Of a stretch of 35,926 nt of DNA, positions 15,814 to 24,111 are shown piece by piece (the first letter of the stretch is position 1; each line of letters starts with the position of its first letter). The position numbers and the translations under genes are program-made. Below the pieces are notes generated by a model. The model was not told the origin of the DNA. It saw nothing but the letters and a program-made list of their open reading frames with translations, and did no database searches. The DNA is from Granulosicoccus sp. GTDB lineage: Bacteria; Pseudomonadota; Gammaproteobacteria; Granulosicoccales; Granulosicoccaceae. The stretch spans positions 1 to 35,926 of the forward strand of contig JABDKN010000126.1 of assembly GCA_013002205.1 (NCBI GenBank), written 5' to 3'.

Positions 15814-16478
15814 TCTTTCACATCCAGCATGTAGCCGAGCCCACGCGCACTCTTTATGCCTATCCCGTAAACCGTCAGGCGTTTACGCAAACGGGAAATG
15901 TGCGGTTCCACGGCACGGTGCTCCACATCTGCCCCGATTCCGTAGAGATGATCGGCAAGCTGCGCTTTGGAAACCAGACGACCACGGTTTTCCAGGAGGC
16001 ACTCCAGGGTGGCCAGCTCCTTTCTGGGTAGATCCAGAACGACACCGTTGGCAATCAGGTGCCGTGCACCGACATCAAAACTCAGCGAACCAATCTGCTC
16101 CGTTGGCGAATAGCTGAGTAAGCGACGTCGAAACAGTGCTCGCAGCCGGGCTTCCAGTTCGTCCATCTCGAACGGCTTGACCAGGTAATCGTCGGCACCT
16201 GCGTCCAGTCCCCTGACTCGATCGTGAACACTGTCCCGAGCCGTCAGCAATAGCACGGGCACCTGAATGCCCTGCTTGCGCAAATGATGCAGAACTTCCA
16301 GGCCATCCATGCCGGGCAAGGTAATATCCAGGACGACCAGATCCGCACCTTCCGTGGTCAGAAACGTCCGCGCTGCGCACCCGTCGTGAATGATATCCAC
16401 TGCATGCCCACGGTCTCGCAGACGGTAGGCAATGGCGTTGGCCAGAGCTTCATTATCTTCTACGACGACGATTCGCAT
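15810..16478 (-). CDS. Response regulator, OmpR/TctD-like
   Basis: From ATG 16478 this is a 222-residue two-domain regulator. The receiver domain has the acidic pair EDN near residue 8, phospho-acceptor Asp51 (VVLDITLPGMDG), the switch Thr in LLLTARD, and the conserved Lys in DDYLVKPFEMDEL. The C-terminal winged helix contains the DNA-binding recognition helix region (VEHRAVEPHISRLRKRLTVYG) and ends RGLGYMLD. It is likely to activate the divergent tctC-tctAB operon in response to its kinase partner. A TTG codon directly upstream (16481) is an alternative start. No strong ribosome binding site was seen. Confidence 0.92.
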   Translation of the reverse strand: MRIVVVEDNEALANAIAYRLRDRGHAVDIIHDGCAARTFLTTEGADLVVLDITLPGMDGLEVLHHLRKQGIQVPVLLLTARDSVHDRVRGLDAGADDYLVKPFEMDELEARLRALFRRRLLSYSPTEQIGSLSFDVGARHLIANGVVLDLPRKELATLECLLENRGRLVSKAQLADHLYGIGADVEHRAVEPHISRLRKRLTVYGIGIKSARGLGYMLDVKE

Positions 16479-16919
16479 CAAGTTTCAAGGAGCACGATAA
16501 ATCCGCACGGATCAAGTCTCAATAGTCACTGCAGCATAGATACAAAGTCAAATGAAAGGCCGGCATGCGGGTAGCCCCCGGGATGGCCACAGTCAGCGCT
16601 GGTCATGGCAACTGGCAGCAGCGGCTGGTCTTCACGGTGGTTTGCGTCAATGGCTACAGGAATTATAATGCAGTACTTACCCAACAGGGTGGCCCCGGTG
16701 CCCCGTGCTGCGGATTTATCCCGCTGAAACCGAATTCGATATGCACGACAGGAAACATGGTGCAAGCTACTCGCAAGTTTCATAAGATATAGTCCTGAAC
16801 AGCACTAATGGCGAGTTTTCCTTCCGTGCTGGCGAGCGTCGCTGGCATTGCACACAGAGAAGTGGATTTTCACCACATTCCCTATGAATCTGCATCAACC
16901 CAAACAATCGAGAAAGCAT
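16479..16919. other. Divergent control region between tctDE-like and tctC-like genes
   Basis: This stretch of 441 bases contains no convincing gene; open frames inside it have no family features. It must hold promoters for both directions and, if the neighbouring regulator acts as TctD does, its binding sites. No clear pair of direct repeats typical for OmpR-family binding was picked out by eye. Confidence 0.5.
16642..16669 (+). promoter_or_regulatory. Candidate sigma-70 promoter for tctC operon
   Basis: TTGCGT (16642-16647) and a perfect TATAAT (16664-16669) are spaced by 16 bp and point toward tctC. The leader would be about 240 nt. The -35 box matches the first three consensus bases, consistent with an activator-dependent promoter. 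Confidence 0.5.
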
Positions 16920-18014
16920 ATGAGTCTATCCAGTTTCCGCCGTTGCAGCCTGGCTGCACTGGCCGTCGCGGCATCGTCCGTATTGCCCGCCGTGGCACAT
17001 GCCGAAGTTGATTTCAGCGGCAAGACCATCGAATGGGTGATCCCGTTCTCCGAAACCGGCGGGTCTGCCAAATGGGCCAATTTCTTCGCGCCGCTGCTCT
17101 CCGAAGCCATGCCCGGCAACCCCACCGTGGTGGTGAAGTTCATGCCGGGGGCCGGTTCCACCAAAGGTGCCAACTGGTTCCAGAAGCAGAAGCACAAGGA
17201 CGGCACCCTGCTGTTCGGCTCTTCGGGCTCTACCCAGTTTCCCTACCTGTTGGATGACCCGCGTGTCAGGTACGAGTACAAGGACTGGATCCAGATCATG
17301 GCGACCGGCACTGGCGGAGTGGCCTACCTGAACGCGGAAGACGGTGCCAAATTCGACGGCACAGCCAACAATCTCAAGGATACGGATTTCATCTACGGAT
17401 CACAGGGTGCTACGCGTCTGGACCTGGTGCCACTGCTTGCCTGGAAAATGCTGGGCATGAAGGTAGAGCCGGTTTTCGGTATCAAGGGCCGGGGGGACGG
17501 TCGACTGATGTTCGAGCGCGGAGAGGCCACCATCGACTACCAGACAAGCTCCGCCTATCTCAAAGGCTCGATGCCACTGGTGGAGGAAGGCAAGGCGGTA
17601 CCAATGATGGCCTTCGGCTCCGTGGATAAAGATGGCAACATCGTCCGCGATCCCACTTTCCCGGATATGCCCTCGTTCAAGGAAGTCTGCGAGGCCACTG
17701 ACGGCTGCGAAACCTCCGGGGATGCCTGGGAGGCGTGGAAGGCCTTTTTCATTGCCGGTTTTTCCGCCCAGAAGATTGCACACATGCCGGGCGATACTCC
17801 ACAGGATGTCGTGGACACCTACGTGGACGCGTTCAACCAGATCGCTGCGCGGGATGACTTCGTGAAAATTTCGAGTAATGCACTTGGCAAATACCCGCTG
17901 AACACCGGCAAGCTGGCACAGGCGGAAATGGCCAGTGCCGTGTCGGTCCCGGCATCAGCCAAGGAATTCGTCAAGAACTGGTTGCAGGAAGATTACGGCG
18001 TCAGCCTGAAATAG
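16920..18014 (+). CDS. TTT-family periplasmic substrate-binding protein (TctC/Bug-like)
   Basis: This is the solute receptor of a tripartite tricarboxylate transporter. ATG 16920 gives 364 residues with a clean signal peptide (FRRCSLAALAVAASSVLPAVAHA, likely cut after AHA at 28). GAGAAAG lies just upstream of the start. The mature protein has the family layout: IEWVIPF near the start (the Bug-family strand that begins the ligand pocket), MPGAGSTKGANWF (the conserved GGAG/xGAGxxxxA-like loop), and later YGSQGATRLD and DYQTSSAY. Sequence details differ from common Bug proteins (FSETGGSAKW instead of FAPGGATD-type), so it may bind a distinct ligand. It is first in an operon with the fused permease. 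Upstream in-frame starts (16848, 16884) lack ribosome binding sites. Confidence 0.85.
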   Translation: MSLSSFRRCSLAALAVAASSVLPAVAHAEVDFSGKTIEWVIPFSETGGSAKWANFFAPLLSEAMPGNPTVVVKFMPGAGSTKGANWFQKQKHKDGTLLFGSSGSTQFPYLLDDPRVRYEYKDWIQIMATGTGGVAYLNAEDGAKFDGTANNLKDTDFIYGSQGATRLDLVPLLAWKMLGMKVEPVFGIKGRGDGRLMFERGEATIDYQTSSAYLKGSMPLVEEGKAVPMMAFGSVDKDGNIVRDPTFPDMPSFKEVCEATDGCETSGDAWEAWKAFFIAGFSAQKIAHMPGDTPQDVVDTYVDAFNQIAARDDFVKISSNALGKYPLNTGKLAQAEMASAVSVPASAKEFVKNWLQEDYGVSLK

Positions 18015-18029
18015 CAGGAGCGTGCACGT

Positions 18030-18053
18030 CCGGGCTGATGGTGTTCAGCCCGG
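18030..18053 (+). terminator. Intercistronic hairpin between tctC and tctAB genes
   Basis: CCGGGCTGA and TCAGCCCGG form a perfect 9-bp GC-rich stem with a 6-nt loop, followed by TATTTCC. It starts 16 bases after the receptor stop. Such hairpins often cause partial termination or stabilise the upstream mRNA, giving more binding protein than permease. Confidence 0.6.
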
Positions 18054-18090
18054 TATTTCCACCGGAATCTTTCCTTGAAGAGGAATCGTC

Positions 18091-20121
18091 GTGGATACAT
18101 TCACTAGTGCACTTCCAGCCCTGGCCAGTGCGTGGGAGCTGATTCTTCAGCCTCTGGTACTGGGGTATCTGGTACTCGGCGTCCTCATGGGCCTGGCCGT
18201 GGGGGTCTTTCCAGGGCTCGGCGGGATTGCCGGACTGTCTCTGTTACTACCGTTCATGTTCGGTATGGATCCGGTGCTGGGTCTTGCCCTGATGATCGGG
18301 ATGGTGGCGGTGGTTCCCACATCGGACACCTTCGCCTCCGTGCTCATGGGCATTCCGGGCTCATCGGCATCCCAGGCAACCGTTCTCGACGGCTTCCCGA
18401 TGGCCAAGAACGGCGAAGCGGCGCGGGCCTTGTCGGCCGCCTTCGCCTCGTCGCTGTTCGGCGGGCTGGTGGGAGCGGCCTTTCTGACCGTTTTCATCCT
18501 GGTGGCAAGACCCATCGTACTGGCATTCGGCCTGCCCGAAATGCTGATGATCACCCTGTTCGGCTTATCCATGGTCGCGGTACTGGCAGGACGGATGCCT
18601 CTGAAAGGGCTGGCAGCCGCCGGGCTCGGCATCATGATCGGTACCATTGGCGAGGCGGATGCCGGCGGCAATCTGCGCATGGCCACTTATGACATTCCCT
18701 ACCTGACGGACGGCTTGAAGCTGGTCATCGTCGGCCTGGGTATTTTCGCCATCCCGGAGATCGTATCGCTGCTCAGGCAGGACCGCTCCATATCCCGTGA
18801 GGCCTCACTGGGCGCGGGTTGGATGACAGGCGTGAAGGATTGGGCCAGCAATATCTTCCTGTCCATGCGTTGTTCCATCATCGGTGTGGTCGTGGGTGTC
18901 ATTCCAGGCCTGGGTGGCTCCGTGGTCGACTGGATTGCCTATGGTCATTCGGTGCAGACCACGCGGGACAAGAGCAAATTCGGCAAGGGGGAGGTTCGCG
19001 GTGTCATCGGGCCTGAAAGTTCCAATAATGCCAAGGAAGGTGGTGGCCTGGTCCCTACCCTGCTCTTTGGCATACCGGGCTCGGGCTCCATGGCCATCTT
19101 CATTGGTGCCATTGCCCTGCTGGGTTCGGGGGACATCGAAGTCGGTCCCAGCATGCTCAAGAACAATCTGGACATCACCTATTCCATCGTCTGGCTATTG
19201 GCGCTGGCCAACGTGGTCGGCACCATCGTGTGCATCGCGGCCTCCGGCGGCATCGCCAAACTGACGACGATACGCTTTACCTATCTGGCTCCCTTCCTGT
19301 TCATGCTGATCTCGTTTGCAGCCTTCCAGTCCGGTCAGAATTTCGAGGACCTGCTGGCCTTGTGCGGCATCGGCCTGATCGGTATCTTCCTGCGTCGCTT
19401 TGACTGGTCACGGCCCGCGTTTCTGATTGGCTTCGTATTGTCCAACCCGGTGGAAAAATTCTCCAACCAGGCGTTCCAGATCAGCAGCATCCGGTTTCGC
19501 AAGAGCTTTGGCGAAGGCATGGAATACCTGTTCAGCCCCATCGTGATCGTCCTGATCATCATCACGGTGATCTCGGTGGTGCTGGGCATCCGCCAGGCAA
19601 AGGCGATCATGGCGGAAGGGGAAATGAAATCAGGTTCAAAGCGCGCGCCACTGGTGTTTCTGCTGCTTGTCAGCGCCTACCTGCTGGTTGCCGTGATTGA
19701 TGCCAGCCGCATTCCCAATATCAACATGACAGACAAGATCGTGCCGCTGGTCGTGGGAAGTTTTTCTTTGCTGTGCTGCCTGATACTGCTGGTGAAGATG
19801 ATCCGTGCTCCTGAAGGCGACAGCATTTTCGCCGACAAGGAACTCGGCGGTGAAGACGCCGACGCCAGCCACAGCCTGTGGTCGACACTGGCCTGGTTTG
19901 GCTTACTCGTCGGCCTGACCGCAGTGGTCGGCTTCATCCTCGCACTGGTCGTGTTCCTGGTTGCATTCCTGCGTGTACGCGCTGATGCCTCCTGGAACAA
20001 GACGCTGCTGCTGAGCGTGTGTGGCATAGCGTTTATGTGCCTGATGGCGTGGGCGCTCAACCGGGACTTTCCACCGGGACTGTTGCAATCCTACGCAGAT
20101 CTGCCCTGGCCATTGACATGA
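18091..20121 (+). CDS. TTT transporter permease: TctA-TctB fusion
   Basis: This 676-residue inner-membrane protein starts at a GTG with AGAGGA just upstream. Residues 1 to about 505 are a TctA permease: GLAVGVFPGLGGIAGLSLLLP near 35-55, IPGSSASQATVLDGFPMAKNGEAARAL near 90-116, and the internally repeated second half with IPGLGGSVVDW and the related GIPGSGSMAIFIGA. After a hydrophilic joint (about 510-525) come about 150 residues with four further membrane spans and TctB-like features (DKIVPLVVGSFSLL, VVGFILALVVFLVAFLRVRA). TctA and TctB are normally separate genes, so this looks like a natural fusion giving both membrane subunits in one chain. No frameshift is visible. The stop overlaps the prpF-like start by 4 bp. 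Confidence 0.9.
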   Translation: MDTFTSALPALASAWELILQPLVLGYLVLGVLMGLAVGVFPGLGGIAGLSLLLPFMFGMDPVLGLALMIGMVAVVPTSDTFASVLMGIPGSSASQATVLDGFPMAKNGEAARALSAAFASSLFGGLVGAAFLTVFILVARPIVLAFGLPEMLMITLFGLSMVAVLAGRMPLKGLAAAGLGIMIGTIGEADAGGNLRMATYDIPYLTDGLKLVIVGLGIFAIPEIVSLLRQDRSISREASLGAGWMTGVKDWASNIFLSMRCSIIGVVVGVIPGLGGSVVDWIAYGHSVQTTRDKSKFGKGEVRGVIGPESSNNAKEGGGLVPTLLFGIPGSGSMAIFIGAIALLGSGDIEVGPSMLKNNLDITYSIVWLLALANVVGTIVCIAASGGIAKLTTIRFTYLAPFLFMLISFAAFQSGQNFEDLLALCGIGLIGIFLRRFDWSRPAFLIGFVLSNPVEKFSNQAFQISSIRFRKSFGEGMEYLFSPIVIVLIIITVISVVLGIRQAKAIMAEGEMKSGSKRAPLVFLLLVSAYLLVAVIDASRIPNINMTDKIVPLVVGSFSLLCCLILLVKMIRAPEGDSIFADKELGGEDADASHSLWSTLAWFGLLVGLTAVVGFILALVVFLVAFLRVRADASWNKTLLLSVCGIAFMCLMAWALNRDFPPGLLQSYADLPWPLT

Positions 20122-21197
20122 GAACACAACGCGGCTTTCCCTACTTCTTCATGCGCGGCGGCACATCCCGCGGCCCGTACTTTCTGCGCAGCGACCTGCC
20201 CGAGAATCAGGATGAACTGGCGCAACTGCTGATCAGCATCGTTGGTTCCGGTCATCCACTGAACATCGATGGGATTGGTGGTGGCGATGCCGTCACCACC
20301 AAGGTTGCCATGCTGTCCGCATCGGACGATGACTGGGCCGATGTGGATTATTTCTTCGCCCAGGTAAGCGTGGAAAGTCGCCTGGTCGACTTCGCGCCAA
20401 CGTGCGGGAATATACTCTCAGGCGTCGGCCCTGCAGCCATCGAGATGGGGCTGGTGCAGCCCACAGAGGAGACGACCGAGATCAGGATACGCGCCGTCAA
20501 TACAGGTGCTCGAGTCGTGTCCACCGTACAGACACCCCAGGGCAAAGTGACCTACCGGGGAACGGCCGCCATAGACGGTGTACCTGGCACAGCTGCCCCG
20601 GTGTTACTCAAATTCATGGACGTCATCGGATCACGCACCGGCTCACTGCTGCCTACCGGCCAGTTGCGCAACGAGGTGGATGGTATCGAGGTCACCTGCA
20701 TGGATGTAGCCATGCCCATGGTCATTGCCAGGGCGAGTGATTTCGGGTTGAGCGGGTATGAGGACTGCGCCACGCTGGATGCCGACAAGGTATTTTTCGA
20801 GCGTATGGAGTCCATCCGGCGACAGGCTGCCTTGTTGATGGGCATGGGCAATGTTGAAAAATCGGTTACCCCCAAGTTTGGCCTGCTGGCCCCCGCGGCG
20901 GCCGGAGGTACGGTGGCGGCGCGGTATTTCATGCCCTGGAGTACACACCCGTCCATGGCCGTAACAGGTTCCCAATGCCTGGCCGTGTGCGCACTGACCA
21001 GCGGTACCATCGCGGATGGCCTGCTCGAGCGGCCTGCCGACTCGCCAGCGCCGGTCGTCCTCGAACACGCGTCCGGAAAAATTGACGTACTGGTGCATTT
21101 CGAGATGGGCGATTCAGGGTTCACACTGCAGTCTGCCGGCCTGCTGCGCACCGCCAGAAAGCTTGCCGAGGGCACGGTGTTCGCAGCCGAGGTGTAA
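20118..21197 (+). CDS. PrpF-family isomerase (aconitate / oxalomesaconate tautomerase-like)
   Basis: This is a 359-residue diaminopimelate-epimerase-fold protein. The start FPYFFMRGGTSRGPYFLRSDLP is the PrpF signature (usually RGGTSKG). Lys62 in the TTKVAMLS strand and Cys96 in DFAPTCGNILSGVGP are 34 residues apart, the same spacing as the Lys/Cys pair proposed for catalysis in Shewanella PrpF. Later landmarks are a CMDVAMPMV segment and an LGMGNVEKS-like helix. Family members isomerise the double bond of 2-methylaconitate, aconitate or oxalomesaconate. The ATGA overlap with the TTT permease points to a tricarboxylate brought in by that transporter (inference). No prpC, prpD or acnD is present, so a methylcitrate-cycle role is unlikely to be local. 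Confidence 0.87.
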   Translation: MRTQRGFPYFFMRGGTSRGPYFLRSDLPENQDELAQLLISIVGSGHPLNIDGIGGGDAVTTKVAMLSASDDDWADVDYFFAQVSVESRLVDFAPTCGNILSGVGPAAIEMGLVQPTEETTEIRIRAVNTGARVVSTVQTPQGKVTYRGTAAIDGVPGTAAPVLLKFMDVIGSRTGSLLPTGQLRNEVDGIEVTCMDVAMPMVIARASDFGLSGYEDCATLDADKVFFERMESIRRQAALLMGMGNVEKSVTPKFGLLAPAAAGGTVAARYFMPWSTHPSMAVTGSQCLAVCALTSGTIADGLLERPADSPAPVVLEHASGKIDVLVHFEMGDSGFTLQSAGLLRTARKLAEGTVFAAEV

Positions 21198-21249
21198 GGG
21201 CCTGGGACGAAAACGCCACTAACACTGCAGGTTTGCAGGAATTTCGTTA

Positions 21250-22407
21250 ATGCAACTACCGGACTTTCGGCTCGAAACACACTTTTCAAAGTGGGAGTTT
21301 CGTGCCCGCTACCACATGACGGCCTCCGATGCCCAGAGCCTGTCCATGAGCGAGCTGCTCGGCATGGCAAGCGAGGCCCAACGCGCCGCATTCGCGGAGC
21401 TGTGGCTCGGCTACACCGAAACCTGGGGTGCGCCTGACCTGCGCGAGGCGATCGCATCCACATACCGGAGTCGGAGCCAGTCTGACGTTCTGTGTTTTGC
21501 CGGGGCAAGCGAAGGGATCTTTGCGGCCAATAACGTCATCCTCGACGCTGACAGCCATGCCATCGTGGTCACTCCGAACTACCAGAGCCACGAGGCTTTA
21601 CCCGCCGCGATCTGCGCCGTCTCCGGCGTACCGCTCGACCCGGATGAGGGGTGGTCGCTCGACATCGATCGCGTTGCCGACGCCATGCAGGCGAACACCC
21701 GGCTGGTGACGATCAACTTCCCCCACAATCCGACAGGCGCTATCCTTCCACTCGAGCGGTACCAGGCACTGATCGATCTGTGCCGTGCCCGCGGCGTCTA
21801 CATCCTGCACGATGAGATCTTCAACGGCCTCGGCCCGAGTGGAACCAGGCACCTGCCGTTCATCGCCGATGTCTACGAACGGGGCCTGTCATTGAACGTC
21901 ATGTCCAAAGCCTACGGACTGCCCGGACTGCGCATCGGCTGGATCGCCTGCCAGGACCGCGATGTGCTGTCGAAGATGGAGCGTCTCAAGCACTACCTGT
22001 CCATCTGTAACGCCGGACCCAGTGAACGACTGGCCATCATCGGGCTTGAGAACCGCCACCGCATCCTTGCCAGGAACTGCGCTATCGTCGATGAGAACCT
22101 TGCCCTGTGGGATGCATTCTTCGCCCGCTTTCCCACCCTCTTCGACTGGCGCCGCCCCGATGGATCGTGCATGGGTTTCCCCCGCTATACCGGAACGGAT
22201 GATATCGTGGCGTTTACCCGGCACCTGGTCGAAGAGGCCGGTGTGCTGCTCCTGCCTTCATCCATCTACCGATCAGAGGTGGGCCCCGCCATCACTGATC
22301 GCTTTCGTATCGGTTATGGTCGACGAGGACTTAGTGATGGGCTTGCTGCGTTTACTGAGTATTTGGTGGCAAGGCATTGTTTAAACAATGCCGGTGGGAA
22401 TACCTGA
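21250..22407 (+). CDS. PLP-dependent aminotransferase, class I/II
   Basis: This 385-residue fold-type I enzyme carries NFPHNPTG (157-163), where Asn160 contacts PLP, the cofactor-ring Asp188 in LHDEIF, the Schiff-base Lys220 in VMSKAYGLPGLRIGW, and the substrate-carboxylate Arg in the C-terminal FRIGYGR. AGGA lies about 9 bases before the ATG. The sequence is closest by eye to the MalY/PatA-like branch of aspartate-type aminotransferases and related lyases. Its position 52 bp after the prpF-like gene, in the same direction, suggests that it transaminates a keto acid or amino acid in the same pathway. Substrate unknown. Confidence 0.87.
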   Translation: MQLPDFRLETHFSKWEFRARYHMTASDAQSLSMSELLGMASEAQRAAFAELWLGYTETWGAPDLREAIASTYRSRSQSDVLCFAGASEGIFAANNVILDADSHAIVVTPNYQSHEALPAAICAVSGVPLDPDEGWSLDIDRVADAMQANTRLVTINFPHNPTGAILPLERYQALIDLCRARGVYILHDEIFNGLGPSGTRHLPFIADVYERGLSLNVMSKAYGLPGLRIGWIACQDRDVLSKMERLKHYLSICNAGPSERLAIIGLENRHRILARNCAIVDENLALWDAFFARFPTLFDWRRPDGSCMGFPRYTGTDDIVAFTRHLVEEAGVLLLPSSIYRSEVGPAITDRFRIGYGRRGLSDGLAAFTEYLVARHCLNNAGGNT

Positions 22408-22414
22408 AAAATGC

Positions 22415-22428
22415 TGTACAACTGTACA
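22415..22428. promoter_or_regulatory. TGTACA-AC-TGTACA inverted repeat
   Basis: Two copies of the self-complementary hexamer TGTACA separated by 2 bp lie 7 bases after the aminotransferase stop and 235 bases before the SRPBCC start. The symmetry resembles a dimeric repressor site. The rest of the 255-base gap shows no gene. Confidence 0.4.
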
Positions 22429-22662
22429 AATGATGGCTGAACCATCGAGAACAGAATTGACACTGGTGAAACAGTAGCCGGACCCTTGCAGAGTCTCTGC
22501 GCCACTGCTCCTCGGGTCGGATCCGAGCACGCGCCAGGTGTTGATTACACCAGACTCTATCGTCCAGAAGTACATCTTCGGCCAGAAACGGCCATTCCAT
22601 TTGTGTCATACCAAATTAAATCTAATAATTCCCTGCCATTACGTCCCGCGAAGGCCACCCAC

Positions 22663-23109
22663 ATGACCATCACTGTATCAGAAGAAATAAATGCCCCCCG
22701 CGAGCATATCTGGAACATCATCACCGATATCGATTCCTGGGCGGACACTATCTCCGGCATCGTTTCCATTGAGGTCATAGACAGGCCGGACACCGGCTTA
22801 GTCGGTATGAAATGGAGGGAAAAGCGTGTTCTTTTCGGCAAAGAGGCGGTAGAGACCATGTGGATCAGTGCGGCAGAGCCCAACAGCTGGTACGAAACCA
22901 CGGCGGAGAATCATGGCGCTGTTTACTCGACTCGCGTCAGCCTGGATGACTCGAATCACAAGGTCATTCTGACCATGTCCTTCTCGGCAACACCCACGAC
23001 ACTCATATCGAAGATAATGTCGCTCATGAGCTTCATGTTCAATGGAACCTTGCGCAAGATGCTGCAGAACGATCTGGCTGATATTCGCAAGATTGCCGAG
23101 ATACGCTAA
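22663..23109 (+). CDS. SRPBCC-family lipid/hydrophobic-ligand-binding protein
   Basis: This is a 148-residue protein from ATG 22663, with GAAGG suitably placed upstream. The START/Bet v1-like opening is clear: VSEEINAPREHIWNIITDIDSWADTISGI, followed by alternating strands and a long C-terminal helix (LRKMLQNDLADIRKIAEI) that usually caps the ligand cavity. This matches the polyketide-cyclase / SRPBCC group; specific ligands cannot be deduced. A longer open frame upstream to 22486 has no family similarity. It is convergent with a ceramidase-like membrane hydrolase 79 bp away, which hints at lipid handling, but this is only context. Confidence 0.82.
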   Translation: MTITVSEEINAPREHIWNIITDIDSWADTISGIVSIEVIDRPDTGLVGMKWREKRVLFGKEAVETMWISAAEPNSWYETTAENHGAVYSTRVSLDDSNHKVILTMSFSATPTTLISKIMSLMSFMFNGTLRKMLQNDLADIRKIAEIR

Positions 23110-23188
23110 AGCAAAGGTGACGGGAATTGCCGTTACGAATCATGCTGACACTCAGCTCAAAAGCTTACCACCCTTGCATTGGGCATCG

Positions 23189-23974
23189 TCATGGCTGATT
23201 GTCTGTACGAAGTTGATAGGATCGCAATAAAAGAAAAACACCGGACGCGGCCACAATGTGCTTCAACGAATGACCACTGATCACATTGCCGGTTAGTGAA
23301 TATACCGCACCGTCATAGTACTCAAGTACCTTGGCTGCAATATACGCAAGAAACAGCAGCCAATAGCCGGACGTGTGGGTGAACCGTGATCGGTATACAA
23401 CCATGATAATGGGAGCAAGCAGCATCGGCAGGAATTGAACGATCAGATACAGGCGAAGATCACCCTGCCCCATTGATTCGGTAAACCACCAGTAGAACAC
23501 CGAGAAACAACCAAATACGAGCAACGGTAGCAACAGCCGTTTACCGAGACGCGCGGAAACGAATTCGCTGATGATGATGGAGAACAACGCCATGAACCCA
23601 ATCGTCATGGGCAACCGATCCCAGACCAATGATTCATTACCCGGATCAACGTGGTAATAGGAAGATCCGGCAGACACCAGCAATACGCCGGCGAAAAACA
23701 GCCAGTACGCGAGGCGGTTTTCATGGGCAATCTGCAGGCGATTTGATCGTCGCAGTTGTAGCAAACCCCAACCGCCGGTAAGTAGAAACGGTATATTGGA
23801 CAACACGTTCCAGCAGTTTAGCGTATGCCAGAATGTTCGCGAATCACTGAACCGATGATACGTTGGATCCTGCGCTATGGGTTCCAGCAACACCAGGATC
23901 ACGATGGCACCGATGACACAGATGACGGTCATAGAGACGCCGACTACGTCTAGAGATTTCCAGTTCAGCTCCAT
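23189..23974 (-). CDS. Ceramidase-like (CREST superfamily) seven-helix membrane hydrolase
   Basis: This 261-residue protein has about seven membrane spans. The motifs expected of alkaline ceramidase / CREST hydrolases are present in order: FWHTLNCWNVLSNIPF (48-63), a Ser/His pair in SAGSSYYH (His108) followed by DPGNESLVWDRLP (Asp119), and a C-terminal HSLKH (His235, His239). In this superfamily the Ser, Asp and three His hold a zinc used for amide hydrolysis. Bacterial members are poorly characterised, and their substrates could be ceramide-like or other N-acyl lipids. ATG 23974 is preferred over the GTG one codon upstream. No ribosome binding site is evident. It stands alone on the minus strand. 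Confidence 0.82.
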   Translation of the reverse strand: MELNWKSLDVVGVSMTVICVIGAIVILVLLEPIAQDPTYHRFSDSRTFWHTLNCWNVLSNIPFLLTGGWGLLQLRRSNRLQIAHENRLAYWLFFAGVLLVSAGSSYYHVDPGNESLVWDRLPMTIGFMALFSIIISEFVSARLGKRLLLPLLVFGCFSVFYWWFTESMGQGDLRLYLIVQFLPMLLAPIIMVVYRSRFTHTSGYWLLFLAYIAAKVLEYYDGAVYSLTGNVISGHSLKHIVAASGVFLLLRSYQLRTDNQP

Positions 23975-24111
23975 CACAACATGATATTGTCAGTTTCACT
24001 TAACACTATGAAGCCGCATCATCCTCGGCGCAGCGGCAGAACGTCAACACTGAGCAGCAGTTTCCGCACGCAGTCAACTGAGTCCAGTGGCATGATCCCC
24101 GTTGGGGCCTG

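Noticed and set aside
16526-16783. 85-codon minus-strand frame in the tctD/tctC divergent region
   Set aside because: Low-complexity hydrophilic sequence without family features; it lies where promoters are expected.
22486-22662. Upstream extension of the SRPBCC frame
   Set aside because: The extra 59 residues have no family similarity, and a good ribosome binding site precedes ATG 22663.
24097-24107. CCCC-GTT-GGGG hairpin downstream of kdkA
   Set aside because: Only 4 bp of stem and no U-tract in the direction of transcription; too weak to call a terminator.
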